From Caldilineaceae bacterium (GTDB taxonomy: Bacteria; Chloroflexota; Anaerolineae; Caldilineales; Caldilineaceae): DNA of 64,000 bases. Positions within the stretch are counted from its first letter, which is position 1. Every line of letters begins with the position of its first letter. Location: the NCBI GenBank assembly GCA_011523365.1, contig WTGY01000109.1, positions 38,224 through 102,223 on the forward strand, read 5' to 3'. Below, piece after piece: positions 33,816 through 42,748 of this stretch. Made by a program: the position numbers and the translations under genes. The notes below the pieces were generated by a model that ran no database searches, was not told the origin of the DNA, and saw only the letters and a program-made list of their open reading frames with translations.

Positions 33816-34190
33816 GTGTGCATCCTAGATCTGGGGTGGGAACAGTCTGGTGGGGAATCAGCGCCGGCGGTGGCTGGCGTTGCTTATCGACTTTGGGCGA
33901 GACGCATTGCAGGCGCCTGGCCTGGTCGTACGGCGGAGTCCGTCAGTTGGGGAGGGTGCGAGGGCAGGGACAAGGCCGGCGCCTACGGGGTTCTGATGAG
34001 ACTGATGGGACTGGCGGGACGCGGGCTGGCTGGACACTTTCGATTAGGCACCTGTTACGAAAAACGACACCCGGTCGATGAGGCAGTAGGGGGGGGGCGT
34101 TGCGGGGGCGGAGCCCCCGCACAAGGGAGGGCCGACTAGGCCCGACCGCCCAAACTGCAGTGGTCAGTAGTAAGAGACGGCGCTTTTTCA
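33816..34190 (+). repeat. dispersed repeat, copy A (full length)
   Basis: The upstream arm from about 33816 (GTGCATCC-AGAT-TGGGGTGGG...) matches copy B closely across some 270 bp, including CCGTCAGTTGGGGAGGGTGCGAG-type and TCGATTAGGCACC-type blocks. The core is at 34095-34151: closing stem 34095-34099/34147-34151, hairpin 1 at 34102-34120, hairpin 2 GGGCC-GACTA-GGCCC at 34129-34143. The tail (TGGTCAGTAGTAAGAGACG) matches copies C and D. It lies between the T-box promoter and the shortened polyphosphate kinase gene. Small reading frames in it are not conserved as protein. Confidence 0.9.
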
Positions 34191-34374
34191 GGTGGAGACC
34201 GGAAAGGGAACTGACCGTGGCTTGGTCGACTTCAGAGGTATGCGACTGTTCACACCAATTTGGGGATGCATTCGCTACTCGCTATTGCCGCTCAGGAAGG
34301 GGAAGGCGCCCATTTGGGGTGCCGGCCTGAAACGGCCTGTGCCTCCAAGGACGTACCAAGAGAAAGTGAGCCAC

Positions 34375-35388
34375 TCAGTCCAAAGGATGAGCGAGGTTGG
34401 CCAGATCGACCAGTTGAAACAACGCCAACGGTCCTGCGCTGCGGAAGCAGAGTTGCAGAGGTACCCGCAGATTGGAGGACAGCCACTCAATCACAGATTC
34501 GGGCATCGCAGTCTCAACCTCCAACCGGACAACAGGTGAGGCAAGCTGCTGATGTCGAAGTCCCCGTCTTTGCGCATCCAACTCGTCACCGTTGCTGCCT
34601 CCGCTCGACGCTCTCAAAACGCGAAAGAGGTATACACTTTCGATTTGCATGCCGGGAAAGAGCTCGTCAAGGAAGCTGGTTACCGCGTCTTCACTCCAGA
34701 TGTAAAGTTGCTTCCTCGAAGTCGAGGGAATGGAGACAAAGCGGGACATGAGCCTGGGCACCTTGATGCGGGCGTAGGAGAGAGGACCGATGCCCAGTTC
34801 GGGGCTGCTCAGATGGACCAGAAGATTGATGCTATGGGAACTGATGAAGGGAAAGGGATGCCCCGGATCAACTGCGAGGGGAGTCAGCATGGGGTAGAGC
34901 TGATGCCGGAAGAATCGGCGCAAGTATTGACGTTGCACGACTGTCAACTCATGAGGGCGGCGTACTTCGATGTCGTGCTCCGCCGACAGGGCAGGCAATA
35001 GTTTCTCGTTCAGTTCCGCATAGGACTGCTGCAAGAGCGGATCCAGACTCGCTGCGATTTCTCCCTGGCTCTGTTCGGACAGGGTGGGCGCGGTCTCGAC
35101 AAAGTAATGATCGAGAACTGAAGCCAGAAGGCCCAGGATCCTAAACCGCTCGAGAAGTGGGCAGGCCTGGTCGCGTGCTTCGTTCAACAGGTAATCTGCT
35201 TCCACAACCGGTGCGGGTGACTTAGCAGATTGCAGGCGGGTCTTCAGGCCAGCTGCCAGCGCCCTTGCGCGAGCGACGCCTTCTGCATCCAACGGGCCGG
35301 CCTGGGCTGGCAGCCGTGTATCCGAACTGACTGTCGCAGTGCGATGCCCGGAAGAAATGCGGCCTCCGTTGCGTAGGTCACGTGTCAT
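34375..35388 (-). pseudogene. polyphosphate kinase 1, N-terminal and head domains only
   Basis: The 337-aa frame matches the first half of PPK1: N domain (CPLLERFRILGLLASVLDHYF) and head domain (LRRFFRHQLYPMLTPLAVDP then GHPFPFISSHSINLLVHL; LFPGMQIESVYLFRVLR; SPVVRLEVETAMPESVIEWL). It ends at the domain boundary where the catalytic C1 and C2 domains, with the phospho-accepting His, should begin; a full PPK1 is about 690-720 aa. Downstream in the same frame come about 30 codons with a faint PF-type match, then more stops, and about 185 bp past the stop the dispersed repeat. It cannot be catalytic as it stands. It may be a decayed gene or, since it starts only 9 bp after the YceI-like gene in an intact operon, a non-catalytic product. 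The N domain also lacks the usual RELSWLxFN motif. Confidence 0.75.
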
Positions 35389-35397
35389 CTGAGTGCG

Positions 35398-36165
35398 CTA
35401 CTCCTCGTTGGCGACGAATTCAATGCGTACAGCGAACTCGTCCTGCACGGTAAGCGTATTGGCAAAGTGAGGCGGATCAAAGCCAAGGTCTGTCATCCGC
35501 AGTCGAGTTTGCATCGATCCCCGAATGGTACTCCCGGACTGGTTGGCAGAAACGTCCCAGACTGTTGAAAGCGTAGTTCCACGTAGTTCCAGTGCTCCCT
35601 CAAGTTGAAAGGAGACTTCCTCACCCTCACTGTACGTGTCAGGCACCGCACGGAGGCGTTCTGCAACAAAAATGGCGAGAGGAAACCTATCCGATTCTAA
35701 CGCGTTTTCCCGGATCCAGCCGTCTCGCAGAACCTGGTCAGTCTGAAGAGTTGGCAGATAGACGACGAAACGGTTGCCTCCGATCGACCGTTGGTCGAGG
35801 TCGATCTGCATCAGCCCCACCAGATCTTGTGTCTCACCCACCACCTTAGTCTTGCCTACGTCCAGGCCATATTTGCGTGTGGCGTCTGCAAAAAGTTCCT
35901 CATCGACGATATATGCGGCCTTTGACGATCCGGCGTCGATTCGGAAAACTCGCCAGCCTTCTCCCTGCTGAAACCTGATCGGATCCAGTCCGGCAAAGGC
36001 AGCCGCCGCTCTCTCCGAAATTACACTTTGGGATTGGTTCCCGGTTGCCTGGGGAGACTCCGACGTTTGCGCCAGGTCTGAAGGCTGCTCGTTTGCGCGG
36101 CCCCGGCAGCCGGCGCAAAGCGTTGTTATCAAGACAATGAAGAACAGCCTGATTACAGAGTTCAT
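35398..36165 (-). CDS. YceI-like lipoprotein
   Basis: A 255-aa exported protein. A hydrophobic signal is followed by LCAGC (lipobox; Cys near residue 19), then a Ser/Gln-rich linker. The YceI-like lipocalin domain covers roughly residues 70-255: IDAGSSKAAYIVDEELF, TQDLVGLMQIDLDQRSIGGNRFVV, RFPLAIFVAERL, and TDLGFDPPHFANTLTVQDEFAVRIEF. YceI proteins bind polyisoprenoid-type lipids in the cell envelope. The ATG at 36165 is preferred over an upstream TTG at 36174. The PPK1 remnant follows 9 bp after its stop. Confidence 0.8.
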   Translation of the reverse strand: MNSVIRLFFIVLITTLCAGCRGRANEQPSDLAQTSESPQATGNQSQSVISERAAAAFAGLDPIRFQQGEGWRVFRIDAGSSKAAYIVDEELFADATRKYGLDVGKTKVVGETQDLVGLMQIDLDQRSIGGNRFVVYLPTLQTDQVLRDGWIRENALESDRFPLAIFVAERLRAVPDTYSEGEEVSFQLEGALELRGTTLSTVWDVSANQSGSTIRGSMQTRLRMTDLGFDPPHFANTLTVQDEFAVRIEFVANEE

Positions 36166-36226
36166 TTTCAGCAAGCCCTGATGCCTTCAGCAACCCATTT
36201 GGTGAAAGTCTCCAAAGGTAGCTGCT

Positions 36227-38104
36227 CTAATGGGGGGTCAACACAGGTTGGTGCCCCTTCTCGCCGATGGGGACGCCCTCTGGCAGATACAGCGGGAGTT
36301 CTGCTTTGCTCCCATAGGCTGTCAGAAGCTGCCGAACGAACATCGAGAGGAAACCTTCGTGCCGAAAAGTTGGCTCAGGCTCCCAGACTGCCAGCCCTGG
36401 CGTGAATCCGTACTCCCTGAATGATGCAATAAAGCGGGGATCCTTGGCAATGATGTGAAAAGGGGTGTCCCAGCCGTCCTCACGGCGCGAGACCCGCGGA
36501 GGCTGATGGTCGCCTACCAGAACGAATATCGCCTGCTCGTTGGGTTCGCTGATTATGAAATCAACAAGCATTTCCAACTGGTATTCGATTGCGTTCCAGT
36601 AGTTCTGACGTCGTTCGGCGTGCTCGATCAGTTCGGACGCCGGCGGGGGTGCGGGACCCGGTCTGTTCAGTTGCTGCCACGTGTCTACCAGCTGTGGCAG
36701 GGGAGCCCAAGGGTAGTGGGAATTCTGAGTTATTGTGAAGAAAAGATAGGGCTCTTCGGTTTCGTTGCGGATTGTCTCACGGGCGAAGTTCAAGGAGTAC
36801 TGGTCTGGAGGCGCCGGTCCCCACCCATATTCGGGACCGGTAAAGTTCAGATCCTCGTACTGAAGCCACCGGTCTATTCCATAGAAGGCAGCGTATTTTT
36901 CCCATTGCGCTTCGGGCAGACCCATTGAGAGCGCTGTCAGCCGGTAATAGGTATAGCCCTGGTCCCTCAGAAACTGGCCGAGGTCCGGGTATCCTCCGGC
37001 CTCATATTTGTCGAGCAGGGCGTAGTATTGCGGATCCGAGCTGACCCGCATACCGAATAGCGCGCTGGTATAAGACATCCAGGATCCACCTCCCCATGTG
37101 GGAGCAAGGCTCAGGGCTGACGCCGCGTGCCAGCCCGCGCTGGAGAGGTCTTGTTCCAAGCGCTCGGAAAGCTCTCTGTAGAGCGCTCTCCAGTCATTCC
37201 TCTTGTAAAGCACTGACCCGTACGACTCGCTGAAGATGATGTATATGGGGGGACGCTCGACCAGGTCAAACTGACTGTAGACTTCGGCAGGGGTGGCCTC
37301 AAATGTTTCAAGCCGTTGCACGTCAAGATAGACGCGCCGCGATTCACTGATGTTGCGCAGCAGTTTTGCGGTGATGCTACTGAAAACCAATTCGGGGCGT
37401 GCCAAGATTTCGGAACGGAAGACTGCCTGAAACGCTATGATGAGGGCAAGCAGAATCAACACGGTACGTGTTCCAGGCCCGGGCCCGCTTTCCGGCAGTA
37501 CGTAGCGAGCCAGTCGCGCAACCAGTGCCGCGCCGGCAGCGATAAGCAGGACGGTACCGGCGACGAAGGCGGTGGTAACGCGGGCGTTTTGCAGGAAGAA
37601 GCTGAATCCCTCGGTTGCCATTCGCAGCTGGGTGTAGAAGACCGGTTCGACGCTGAAAAAGGTGAGAGACGCCCCTTCGTAAAGATAGTAGAAGAATATG
37701 AGAAGGTAGGCGATTACAAAGACGATGCGGACGGCGACATGCCGTAGCGGCCGAATGACGGCCCAAAGCACTACAATGAGAACGATTTCGGTATTGAATC
37801 GCAGCAGGTCAGGTCCTCTGCGCCAGACTGCGATTTGCATCCAAATCTCGTCCAGAGAAAGACCGGCAAAGCGAAATGAAGGCAACAGAGAACCGTCCTC
37901 GCGGTCCATAAGAACGACCGGGAGGAACAGGAGGACGTTAAGAATGAAGAATGAGACCCAAAAGCAGATTTCTGAGGCTGGGGGCCAAGGTGACTTCAGA
38001 CGCGCAAAGGAAGCAAAAGACTGCTCGGCAGGGGTATGGGAGCGCGCCTCTCCCGCCCCGCCTGATTGCAATTGGGTCTCGATGGCTCGTCCGGACTTGC
38101 CCAT
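36227..38104 (-). CDS. membrane sulfatase-family protein (LTA synthase-like)
   Basis: A 625-aa protein with about five TM segments in residues ~50-210 (VSFFILNVLLFLPVVLM first) and an extracellular alkaline-phosphatase/sulfatase-fold domain: IYIIFSESYGSVLY (metal/nucleophile region), SLAPTWGGGSWMSYTSALFG, YLFFTITQNSHYPW and AIFVLVGDHQPPRVS (metal-binding Asp-His). This is the architecture of lipoteichoic acid synthases and phosphoethanolamine transferases. The usual nucleophile Thr after the ES/EN motif is not obvious (ESYGS has Ser), so the exact chemistry is unsure. The frame is open to 38218, overlapping the HD gene; the ATG at 38104 is chosen. Confidence 0.75.
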   Translation of the reverse strand: MGKSGRAIETQLQSGGAGEARSHTPAEQSFASFARLKSPWPPASEICFWVSFFILNVLLFLPVVLMDREDGSLLPSFRFAGLSLDEIWMQIAVWRRGPDLLRFNTEIVLIVVLWAVIRPLRHVAVRIVFVIAYLLIFFYYLYEGASLTFFSVEPVFYTQLRMATEGFSFFLQNARVTTAFVAGTVLLIAAGAALVARLARYVLPESGPGPGTRTVLILLALIIAFQAVFRSEILARPELVFSSITAKLLRNISESRRVYLDVQRLETFEATPAEVYSQFDLVERPPIYIIFSESYGSVLYKRNDWRALYRELSERLEQDLSSAGWHAASALSLAPTWGGGSWMSYTSALFGMRVSSDPQYYALLDKYEAGGYPDLGQFLRDQGYTYYRLTALSMGLPEAQWEKYAAFYGIDRWLQYEDLNFTGPEYGWGPAPPDQYSLNFARETIRNETEEPYLFFTITQNSHYPWAPLPQLVDTWQQLNRPGPAPPPASELIEHAERRQNYWNAIEYQLEMLVDFIISEPNEQAIFVLVGDHQPPRVSRREDGWDTPFHIIAKDPRFIASFREYGFTPGLAVWEPEPTFRHEGFLSMFVRQLLTAYGSKAELPLYLPEGVPIGEKGHQPVLTPH

Positions 38105-38120
38105 GAATGGCTGAGGAATT

Positions 38121-38726
38121 CTAAGGCTCTGACCAGGAGTGCGGCAGCAGGCCGGAGGCAACTGCCTGCTCTGTAATGTTTGAAACGGTCCTTCCCAAGG
38201 CATCGGAAGCAACACCAACAGGTGCCATGCGCTCTTTGACCTGTACGCTCGTTACCCGGTTCTCGCGCCAGGTTACTCCGTCTGTATGGTAGTTGTGGAG
38301 GAAGGGCATTAGTCTGTCCAAGGCAAGTGCAAATCTGGCCTCAGCTGTCTTCTGTTCTTCGTACTCTTCCCAGAGATTGATCAGTTCTTTTGCCTGTTCT
38401 GCCGGCAGTAACCCAAAGATACGCTGCGCGGCCATTCTCTCACGCTCGTCCTTTCCTGCGTGCCCGTCCGCATCGTAGGCGTAGGTATCGCCGGCGTCGA
38501 TCTCAACAATATCGTGAACCAGGACAAGCTTCAGTGTATGCAGTTGGTCAACGGGCTCGTCGGCGTGCTCTGCCAGGACCAGAACCATCATGGCCAGATG
38601 CCAAGAGTGTTCTGCCGAGTTTTCACGCCTATGGCTCTCCAAGAGCAAAGACCGGCGCAGAATGCCCTTCAGTTTGTCGAGTTCAAGAATGAACTGCAAC
38701 TGGCGGGCGAGTCTCTCGGTCGTCAT
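38121..38726 (-). CDS. HD-domain phosphohydrolase (YfbR-like)
   Basis: A 201-aa metal-dependent HD hydrolase. The metal residues are visible as ENSAEHSWHLAMMVLVLAEH (first His), LKLVLVHDIVEIDAGDTYAYD (His-Asp) and ALDRLMPFLHNYHTDG (last Asp). This spacing is like YfbR/YGK1-type 5'-deoxynucleotidases, which dephosphorylate dNMPs. Its ATG overlaps the stop of the CHAD gene by four bases (ATGA), so the two are translationally coupled. Confidence 0.85.
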   Translation of the reverse strand: MTTERLARQLQFILELDKLKGILRRSLLLESHRRENSAEHSWHLAMMVLVLAEHADEPVDQLHTLKLVLVHDIVEIDAGDTYAYDADGHAGKDERERMAAQRIFGLLPAEQAKELINLWEEYEEQKTAEARFALALDRLMPFLHNYHTDGVTWRENRVTSVQVKERMAPVGVASDALGRTVSNITEQAVASGLLPHSWSEP

Positions 38727-39706
38727 CGGTCTATGCGAGGAACTGCTTCCTGAGGGAGAAACTGGCTGTGCGGGCGATATGCGAGCCAGTACTCCTCGAT
38801 GCGGGCGACAAATCGACCGGCACTCTCGCCGTAGATTCGCTGCGCCAGAGGAATGGCGGCGCGACGCTGCCGCTCGCGCTCTCGGGACACGGTTGAATGG
38901 AGCAATTGGGCTCCGGCGCTGTGTACTGCCAGCAGTTCCTTAACGCTGGGCTTCTCCATCAGAACGGCCAGGTCGTGTTCGTCGCCAAGCAGGTCTGCCA
39001 GGCGGTCGCATTCTCGTTCCATAGCCTTTAGCTGCGCCGGCCACAGCGGTTGCAGGATTTGGAGATGATACCACAGATACTTTACGCGTTTGCGCCAGGC
39101 GTGGAACCTTTCTGTCGTTGGTTGGGAATAGGCAGCTGCCCTTTCGTCGCGACCGCGTCCGTAGATTCTTCGCAGTCCTGCCTTGAACAATGAGAACTCG
39201 CTTTCGATGAAACGCCAGCTGGATACACGCGATTGCGCGCCCTGTAAGGAATCAATCAGAGATTTCTGTCGCTGTTCGTCTTGTGCATAGGCACTGAGAA
39301 CAGCTCTGTGCTCTCCTACCAATCGTGTCCGAAGATGCAGGAAGGCTTCGTCGGCGATCAGGGCCCGGGAGCCTTTTCGAATCCGGTCCAAAGTTTCAAT
39401 GTATACGGCACTGTCGCGAACGGGAGAAAGGAGACGGCCCAAGTCGCGGAAATGCATGTTTTCAGAAGCGTAAGTCTCCTCGGGCAAAGCACCCCGGGCC
39501 AGCCGCAACAGTGCTCGAACTCGCTTGAAATGCTTGCGGGCTTCGTGAATTCCTTCGTTCAGGTCATCGCTGCGCTGAAGCTGGGTGACGGCACCTTCAA
39601 TTTGCTCGACTGCGATACGCCGCAGCGAGTCCGAGGGAGCTTCTTCTGGAATGAGAGTGAAATTCATCGAGGAGTCTCTGCCGGGGGGATCCGGCCGGCC
39701 TTCCAT
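38723..39706 (-). CDS. CHAD-domain protein (polyphosphate-binding family)
   Basis: The 327-aa protein is a CHAD domain, a helical fold rich in conserved His and basic residues that binds inorganic polyphosphate: GIHEARKHFKRVRALLRLARGAL near the N-terminus and FHAWRKRVKYLWYHLQIL in the second half, the two conserved repeats of the domain. No CYTH triphosphatase domain is attached. It lies four bases after the nucleoside hydrolase gene and overlaps the HD gene. The PPK1 remnant is four genes further down the same run. An alternative ATG exists at 39667. Confidence 0.85.
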   Translation of the reverse strand: MEGRPDPPGRDSSMNFTLIPEEAPSDSLRRIAVEQIEGAVTQLQRSDDLNEGIHEARKHFKRVRALLRLARGALPEETYASENMHFRDLGRLLSPVRDSAVYIETLDRIRKGSRALIADEAFLHLRTRLVGEHRAVLSAYAQDEQRQKSLIDSLQGAQSRVSSWRFIESEFSLFKAGLRRIYGRGRDERAAAYSQPTTERFHAWRKRVKYLWYHLQILQPLWPAQLKAMERECDRLADLLGDEHDLAVLMEKPSVKELLAVHSAGAQLLHSTVSRERERQRRAAIPLAQRIYGESAGRFVARIEEYWLAYRPHSQFLPQEAVPRIDR

Positions 39707-39709
39707 CTA

Positions 39710-40645
39710 TCAACCTGAAGCTGCAAGGTCAAGCTTGGTAAAGAGGTCGCGGAAAATGCCGTCGCGGTCGACGTAGCGGGCACAGGAGACGGTATGGCGT
39801 CCCTCGTCAAACTCCCACGTAATCGCGTCGGTGAGCCGGGGCGAGCTCACAAGCTCCATCTGCGCCCACATGGGATCGACCAACCAGCCCAGTGGCGCAA
39901 GGTCCCAAATCTGCTTGGAATAGGCAAACTGGTCGGAATGATAGTCGCAGTATATCTGGAACAGGTAGTCGCCGATTGCGCCTCTGCCCTTTACATGTTC
40001 GGCCATCTCGGGTTGCGTCGTATGCAAATGGGACACGACCCCCATGCAGGGAAAGCGGACAAGGGGTACGCCGCAGTCCAGTACAACCCGGCTTGCGGCT
40101 GGATCCTGACGCAGATTGAACTCGATCGTGTCGGGCCAATGGCGGGCATGGCCCCCCAACCACAGGAGGACGATGCGGTGTCGAATCTCCGGCTCCAGCA
40201 GCAGCGCGGAGGCAACATTGGTAATGGCGCCAATAGCCACGACGTAGAGGGGATCATCGACGGGACTGGCCAGGGCCATTTCGATCAGATCGACAGTCGC
40301 TTCGCTCTCGACCGGCGTCCTTTCGTCTGGTAGCCACTCTGTTGAACCCGGCCTGACAAACGGCTCCTTCGATGTTTCGACAGCCGGCAGGCGCGCCAGC
40401 AGACGTTGAATCTCTTCGAAGCTCTTCTCCATCCCGTCGCCCGGACCCGAAGAGCGGCTGTTGTGAAAGGGCGCGGCGTGCAACGCTTCTACCGCAATGC
40501 GCTCAGAGGAAAGAAGCGCGTATACCACAGCGAACTGATCATCGATCTCGTTGTAGGTATCAGTGTCCAGCAGGATTCGAACCGGACCGGACGGAGGTCT
40601 GAGCCGGTCCAGCAGGAACTGGGGATCAAGTGGCGTGAAGTCCAT
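39710..40645 (-). CDS. inosine/uridine-preferring nucleoside hydrolase family
   Basis: The 311-aa protein has the N-terminal calcium-binding signature of nucleoside hydrolases: VRILLDTDTYNEIDDQFAVVYAL (DTDxxNExDD). Further family regions are VVAIGAITNVASALLLEP and a conserved LWLGGHARHW. It should release ribose from purine or pyrimidine nucleosides, though variants act on other glycosides. A TTG start at 40681 is possible, but the ATG at 40645 gives a normal N-terminus. The CHAD gene begins 4 bases after its stop. Confidence 0.85.
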   Translation of the reverse strand: MDFTPLDPQFLLDRLRPPSGPVRILLDTDTYNEIDDQFAVVYALLSSERIAVEALHAAPFHNSRSSGPGDGMEKSFEEIQRLLARLPAVETSKEPFVRPGSTEWLPDERTPVESEATVDLIEMALASPVDDPLYVVAIGAITNVASALLLEPEIRHRIVLLWLGGHARHWPDTIEFNLRQDPAASRVVLDCGVPLVRFPCMGVVSHLHTTQPEMAEHVKGRGAIGDYLFQIYCDYHSDQFAYSKQIWDLAPLGWLVDPMWAQMELVSSPRLTDAITWEFDEGRHTVSCARYVDRDGIFRDLFTKLDLAASG

Positions 40646-40716
40646 TTGGCAAACAGTAGCTGTATGACTGCAAGTCTGCAATCCAGTGTCTGAACTTGGC
40701 CGGAAGCGGCGAACCT

Positions 40717-41694
40717 CTACGCAGCCAGCCGATTTACCATCTCCAGCATCGCCGTCATGTAACCGATGGCATAGGCGCGGCCGCGGTGCCCCCAGGCCGT
40801 GTCTTCGACCATCTTCGGCACGTGGTCGGTGATCATGAAGCCTGTGAATCCCACTTCCTTCAGCGTCTTCATCACTTCGAAAGGATCTACGTTGCCTTCA
40901 TTGATGAAACACTCATTAAAATTGGGAACCGTCCCCTGAACGTCGCGAAAGTGAACGTAAACGATGCGGCCGCGGCCGCCGAAGTGGCGTACGGCCTCGA
41001 TTACATAATCATGACCGTTCATCTCGGACCAGCAGCCCATGCAGAAGTCCAGACCGTGATTGGGGCTGTCGAAACGGTCAATGGCACGTTTGAACCCTTC
41101 GAAGTTGCGGAAGATCCGTGCAACGCCGCCGAGTGATTCTACCGGAGGGTCGTCAGGGTGGAGGGCGAGCGTGACTCCAGCCTCCTCGGCCACCGGGAGG
41201 AGACGCTCCAGGTAATACTCGTAGTTCGCCCACATTTCGTCGGCATCGTAGACCCGCCCGTGTGTAAGTTCGCTCGGGTCGTGCTCTGCCAGATTGAATC
41301 GCGTGCCGCGGGCGCCACCGCGCAGGACGGCCGGCTCGGGCGTACGCCAAACCGAATTGGGCATCCAATGGTAGCCGAGGATTGGAATACCCGCGCGGCC
41401 CATGTTGCGAACTGTCGTCTGCATGTGCGCGATCTGCTCGTCCCGGCCCGGTAGCCCCAACATTGCCTTGTCGTAGAAGCTGACAGGAACGTTTTCGAGA
41501 CAGATTAGCCGCAGTCCGGCGTCCTTGGCCCGGTCCACGGCCTCCTTCAGATCTTCGTACTCCCACTGCCTTTCTCCCGGGAGCTTGGGCGTATTCATCA
41601 GGAAGTCGTCAGCGCCAAGTTGCTTGATGAAGGCCAGTTTTTCGTCGGTCAGTTCATTGAACTGGCCCAAGCCGATTCTCATCTGGGGCGACAT
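40717..41694 (-). CDS. uxuA: mannonate dehydratase
   Basis: A TIM-barrel enzyme of 325 aa matching UxuA, which dehydrates D-mannonate to 2-keto-3-deoxygluconate in glucuronate breakdown. Hallmarks are ILGYHWMPNSVWRT, GVTLALHPDDPP (metal His), LDFCMGCWSEM, VYVHFRDVQGTVPNFNECFINEGN (HFRD metal/catalytic segment) and FMITDHVP. It is somewhat shorter than E. coli UxuA (about 394 aa) but normal for the shorter bacterial branch. AAAGGA precedes the ATG. The DapA-family gene lies 139 bp upstream and could process the product. Confidence 0.9.
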   Translation of the reverse strand: MSPQMRIGLGQFNELTDEKLAFIKQLGADDFLMNTPKLPGERQWEYEDLKEAVDRAKDAGLRLICLENVPVSFYDKAMLGLPGRDEQIAHMQTTVRNMGRAGIPILGYHWMPNSVWRTPEPAVLRGGARGTRFNLAEHDPSELTHGRVYDADEMWANYEYYLERLLPVAEEAGVTLALHPDDPPVESLGGVARIFRNFEGFKRAIDRFDSPNHGLDFCMGCWSEMNGHDYVIEAVRHFGGRGRIVYVHFRDVQGTVPNFNECFINEGNVDPFEVMKTLKEVGFTGFMITDHVPKMVEDTAWGHRGRAYAIGYMTAMLEMVNRLAA

Positions 41695-41833
41695 GGTTGG
41701 AATCCTTTCTCCTGTATTGCGCGTGCCCGGACTGAAGCCATCCAGGGGAGCTATCAGACGGAAAGGCGCCCGGCAATTGCGCCTAACACCAGGCCGAGAA
41801 GCGCCGGCGGTGGGACCGAATCAGGTCAGGCAG

Positions 41834-42748
41834 CTAGGCAGGGACCGGCGGCGAAAGCCGGGCCAACAGCTGCTCCTGCTCCGCTTCGGTCAGGTCGACC
41901 AGCGGCGGGCGAACGCGACTCCAGCCCGGTCTACCCGTTTGATCACCCACAATGACCTTCAGCGAAGCGATCATGTTGAATCCGGACACAAGTATTGCGT
42001 CTCGGATCCAATTGGTACGCTTCTGACGATCTTCGGCGTCATCTGCCTCCCAGTTGTCGTAGAGGTCGCGTATAACGTGAGGAAGCACGTTTGCCATCCC
42101 TGAAATGCAGCCTCCGCCACCGCCTTGCAGATTTTTCAGCAACAACGCCTCAGTACCGCAAAAGACCGAAAAGCCGGGACGTGCCGCCGCGACGCCGTGC
42201 AGTCCCATAAGTGTATCCACATCGCCAGAACTGTCCTTGACGCCGGCAGCCTGGCGGGGATAGGCATCTGCCAGGCGGTCAAGCAACGAGGGGCTCAGCG
42301 GGATACCGCTAACCTGTGGGATGTGATAGAAGTACATGCGCAGCCGCTCGTCGTTGACGCGATCGAGCACTGCCGCGAATGAGCGATACAGACCTTCGTC
42401 CGATACGCCTGGGTAGTAGAAGGGCGGCAGGGTGAGGACGCCTCGACAGCCGGATTCCACAGCGTGACGGGTCAGTTCGGCGGCCTCTACGACGGAGGCG
42501 GAGCCGCTGCCAACTACAAGCCGTTCTGCTGCTACGCCTGACTCGATGACTGCATCGACCGCGGCCATTCGTTCTGAGGCAGAAAATGAAGTCGCCTCGC
42601 TATTTGTGCCGAACAACACAAGCCCGTGGCAGCCTCCCTCCAGTAGCCGGTGGCAGAACTCTGTGTAGGAAGGCAAGTCGATGGATAGATCGGCGCGTAT
42701 GGGGGTGAGGGTTGGGGCAAAGACGCCGCGCAGCGAGAGTTCAGTCAT
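41834..42748 (-). CDS. dihydrodipicolinate synthase/KDG aldolase family protein
   Basis: A class I aldolase-type TIM barrel of 304 aa. The pyruvate-binding motif GTNSEATSFSASERM, the Tyr in YFYHIPQVSG and the Schiff-base Lys in GVKDSSGD are intact. It is probably not the lysine-pathway DapA: its neighbour uxuA makes 2-keto-3-deoxygluconate, a known aldolase substrate for this family, so a KDG/KDPG-type aldolase or keto-deoxy-sugar lyase role is inferred. AAGGA lies before the ATG. First gene of the minus-strand run down to 34.4 kb. Confidence 0.8.
   Translation of the reverse strand: MTELSLRGVFAPTLTPIRADLSIDLPSYTEFCHRLLEGGCHGLVLFGTNSEATSFSASERMAAVDAVIESGVAAERLVVGSGSASVVEAAELTRHAVESGCRGVLTLPPFYYPGVSDEGLYRSFAAVLDRVNDERLRMYFYHIPQVSGIPLSPSLLDRLADAYPRQAAGVKDSSGDVDTLMGLHGVAAARPGFSVFCGTEALLLKNLQGGGGGCISGMANVLPHVIRDLYDNWEADDAEDRQKRTNWIRDAILVSGFNMIASLKVIVGDQTGRPGWSRVRPPLVDLTEAEQEQLLARLSPPVPA

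Noticed and set aside
33816..34190. Insertion sequence
   Set aside because: No transposase, terminal inverted repeats or target duplication could be seen; kept only as a dispersed repeat.
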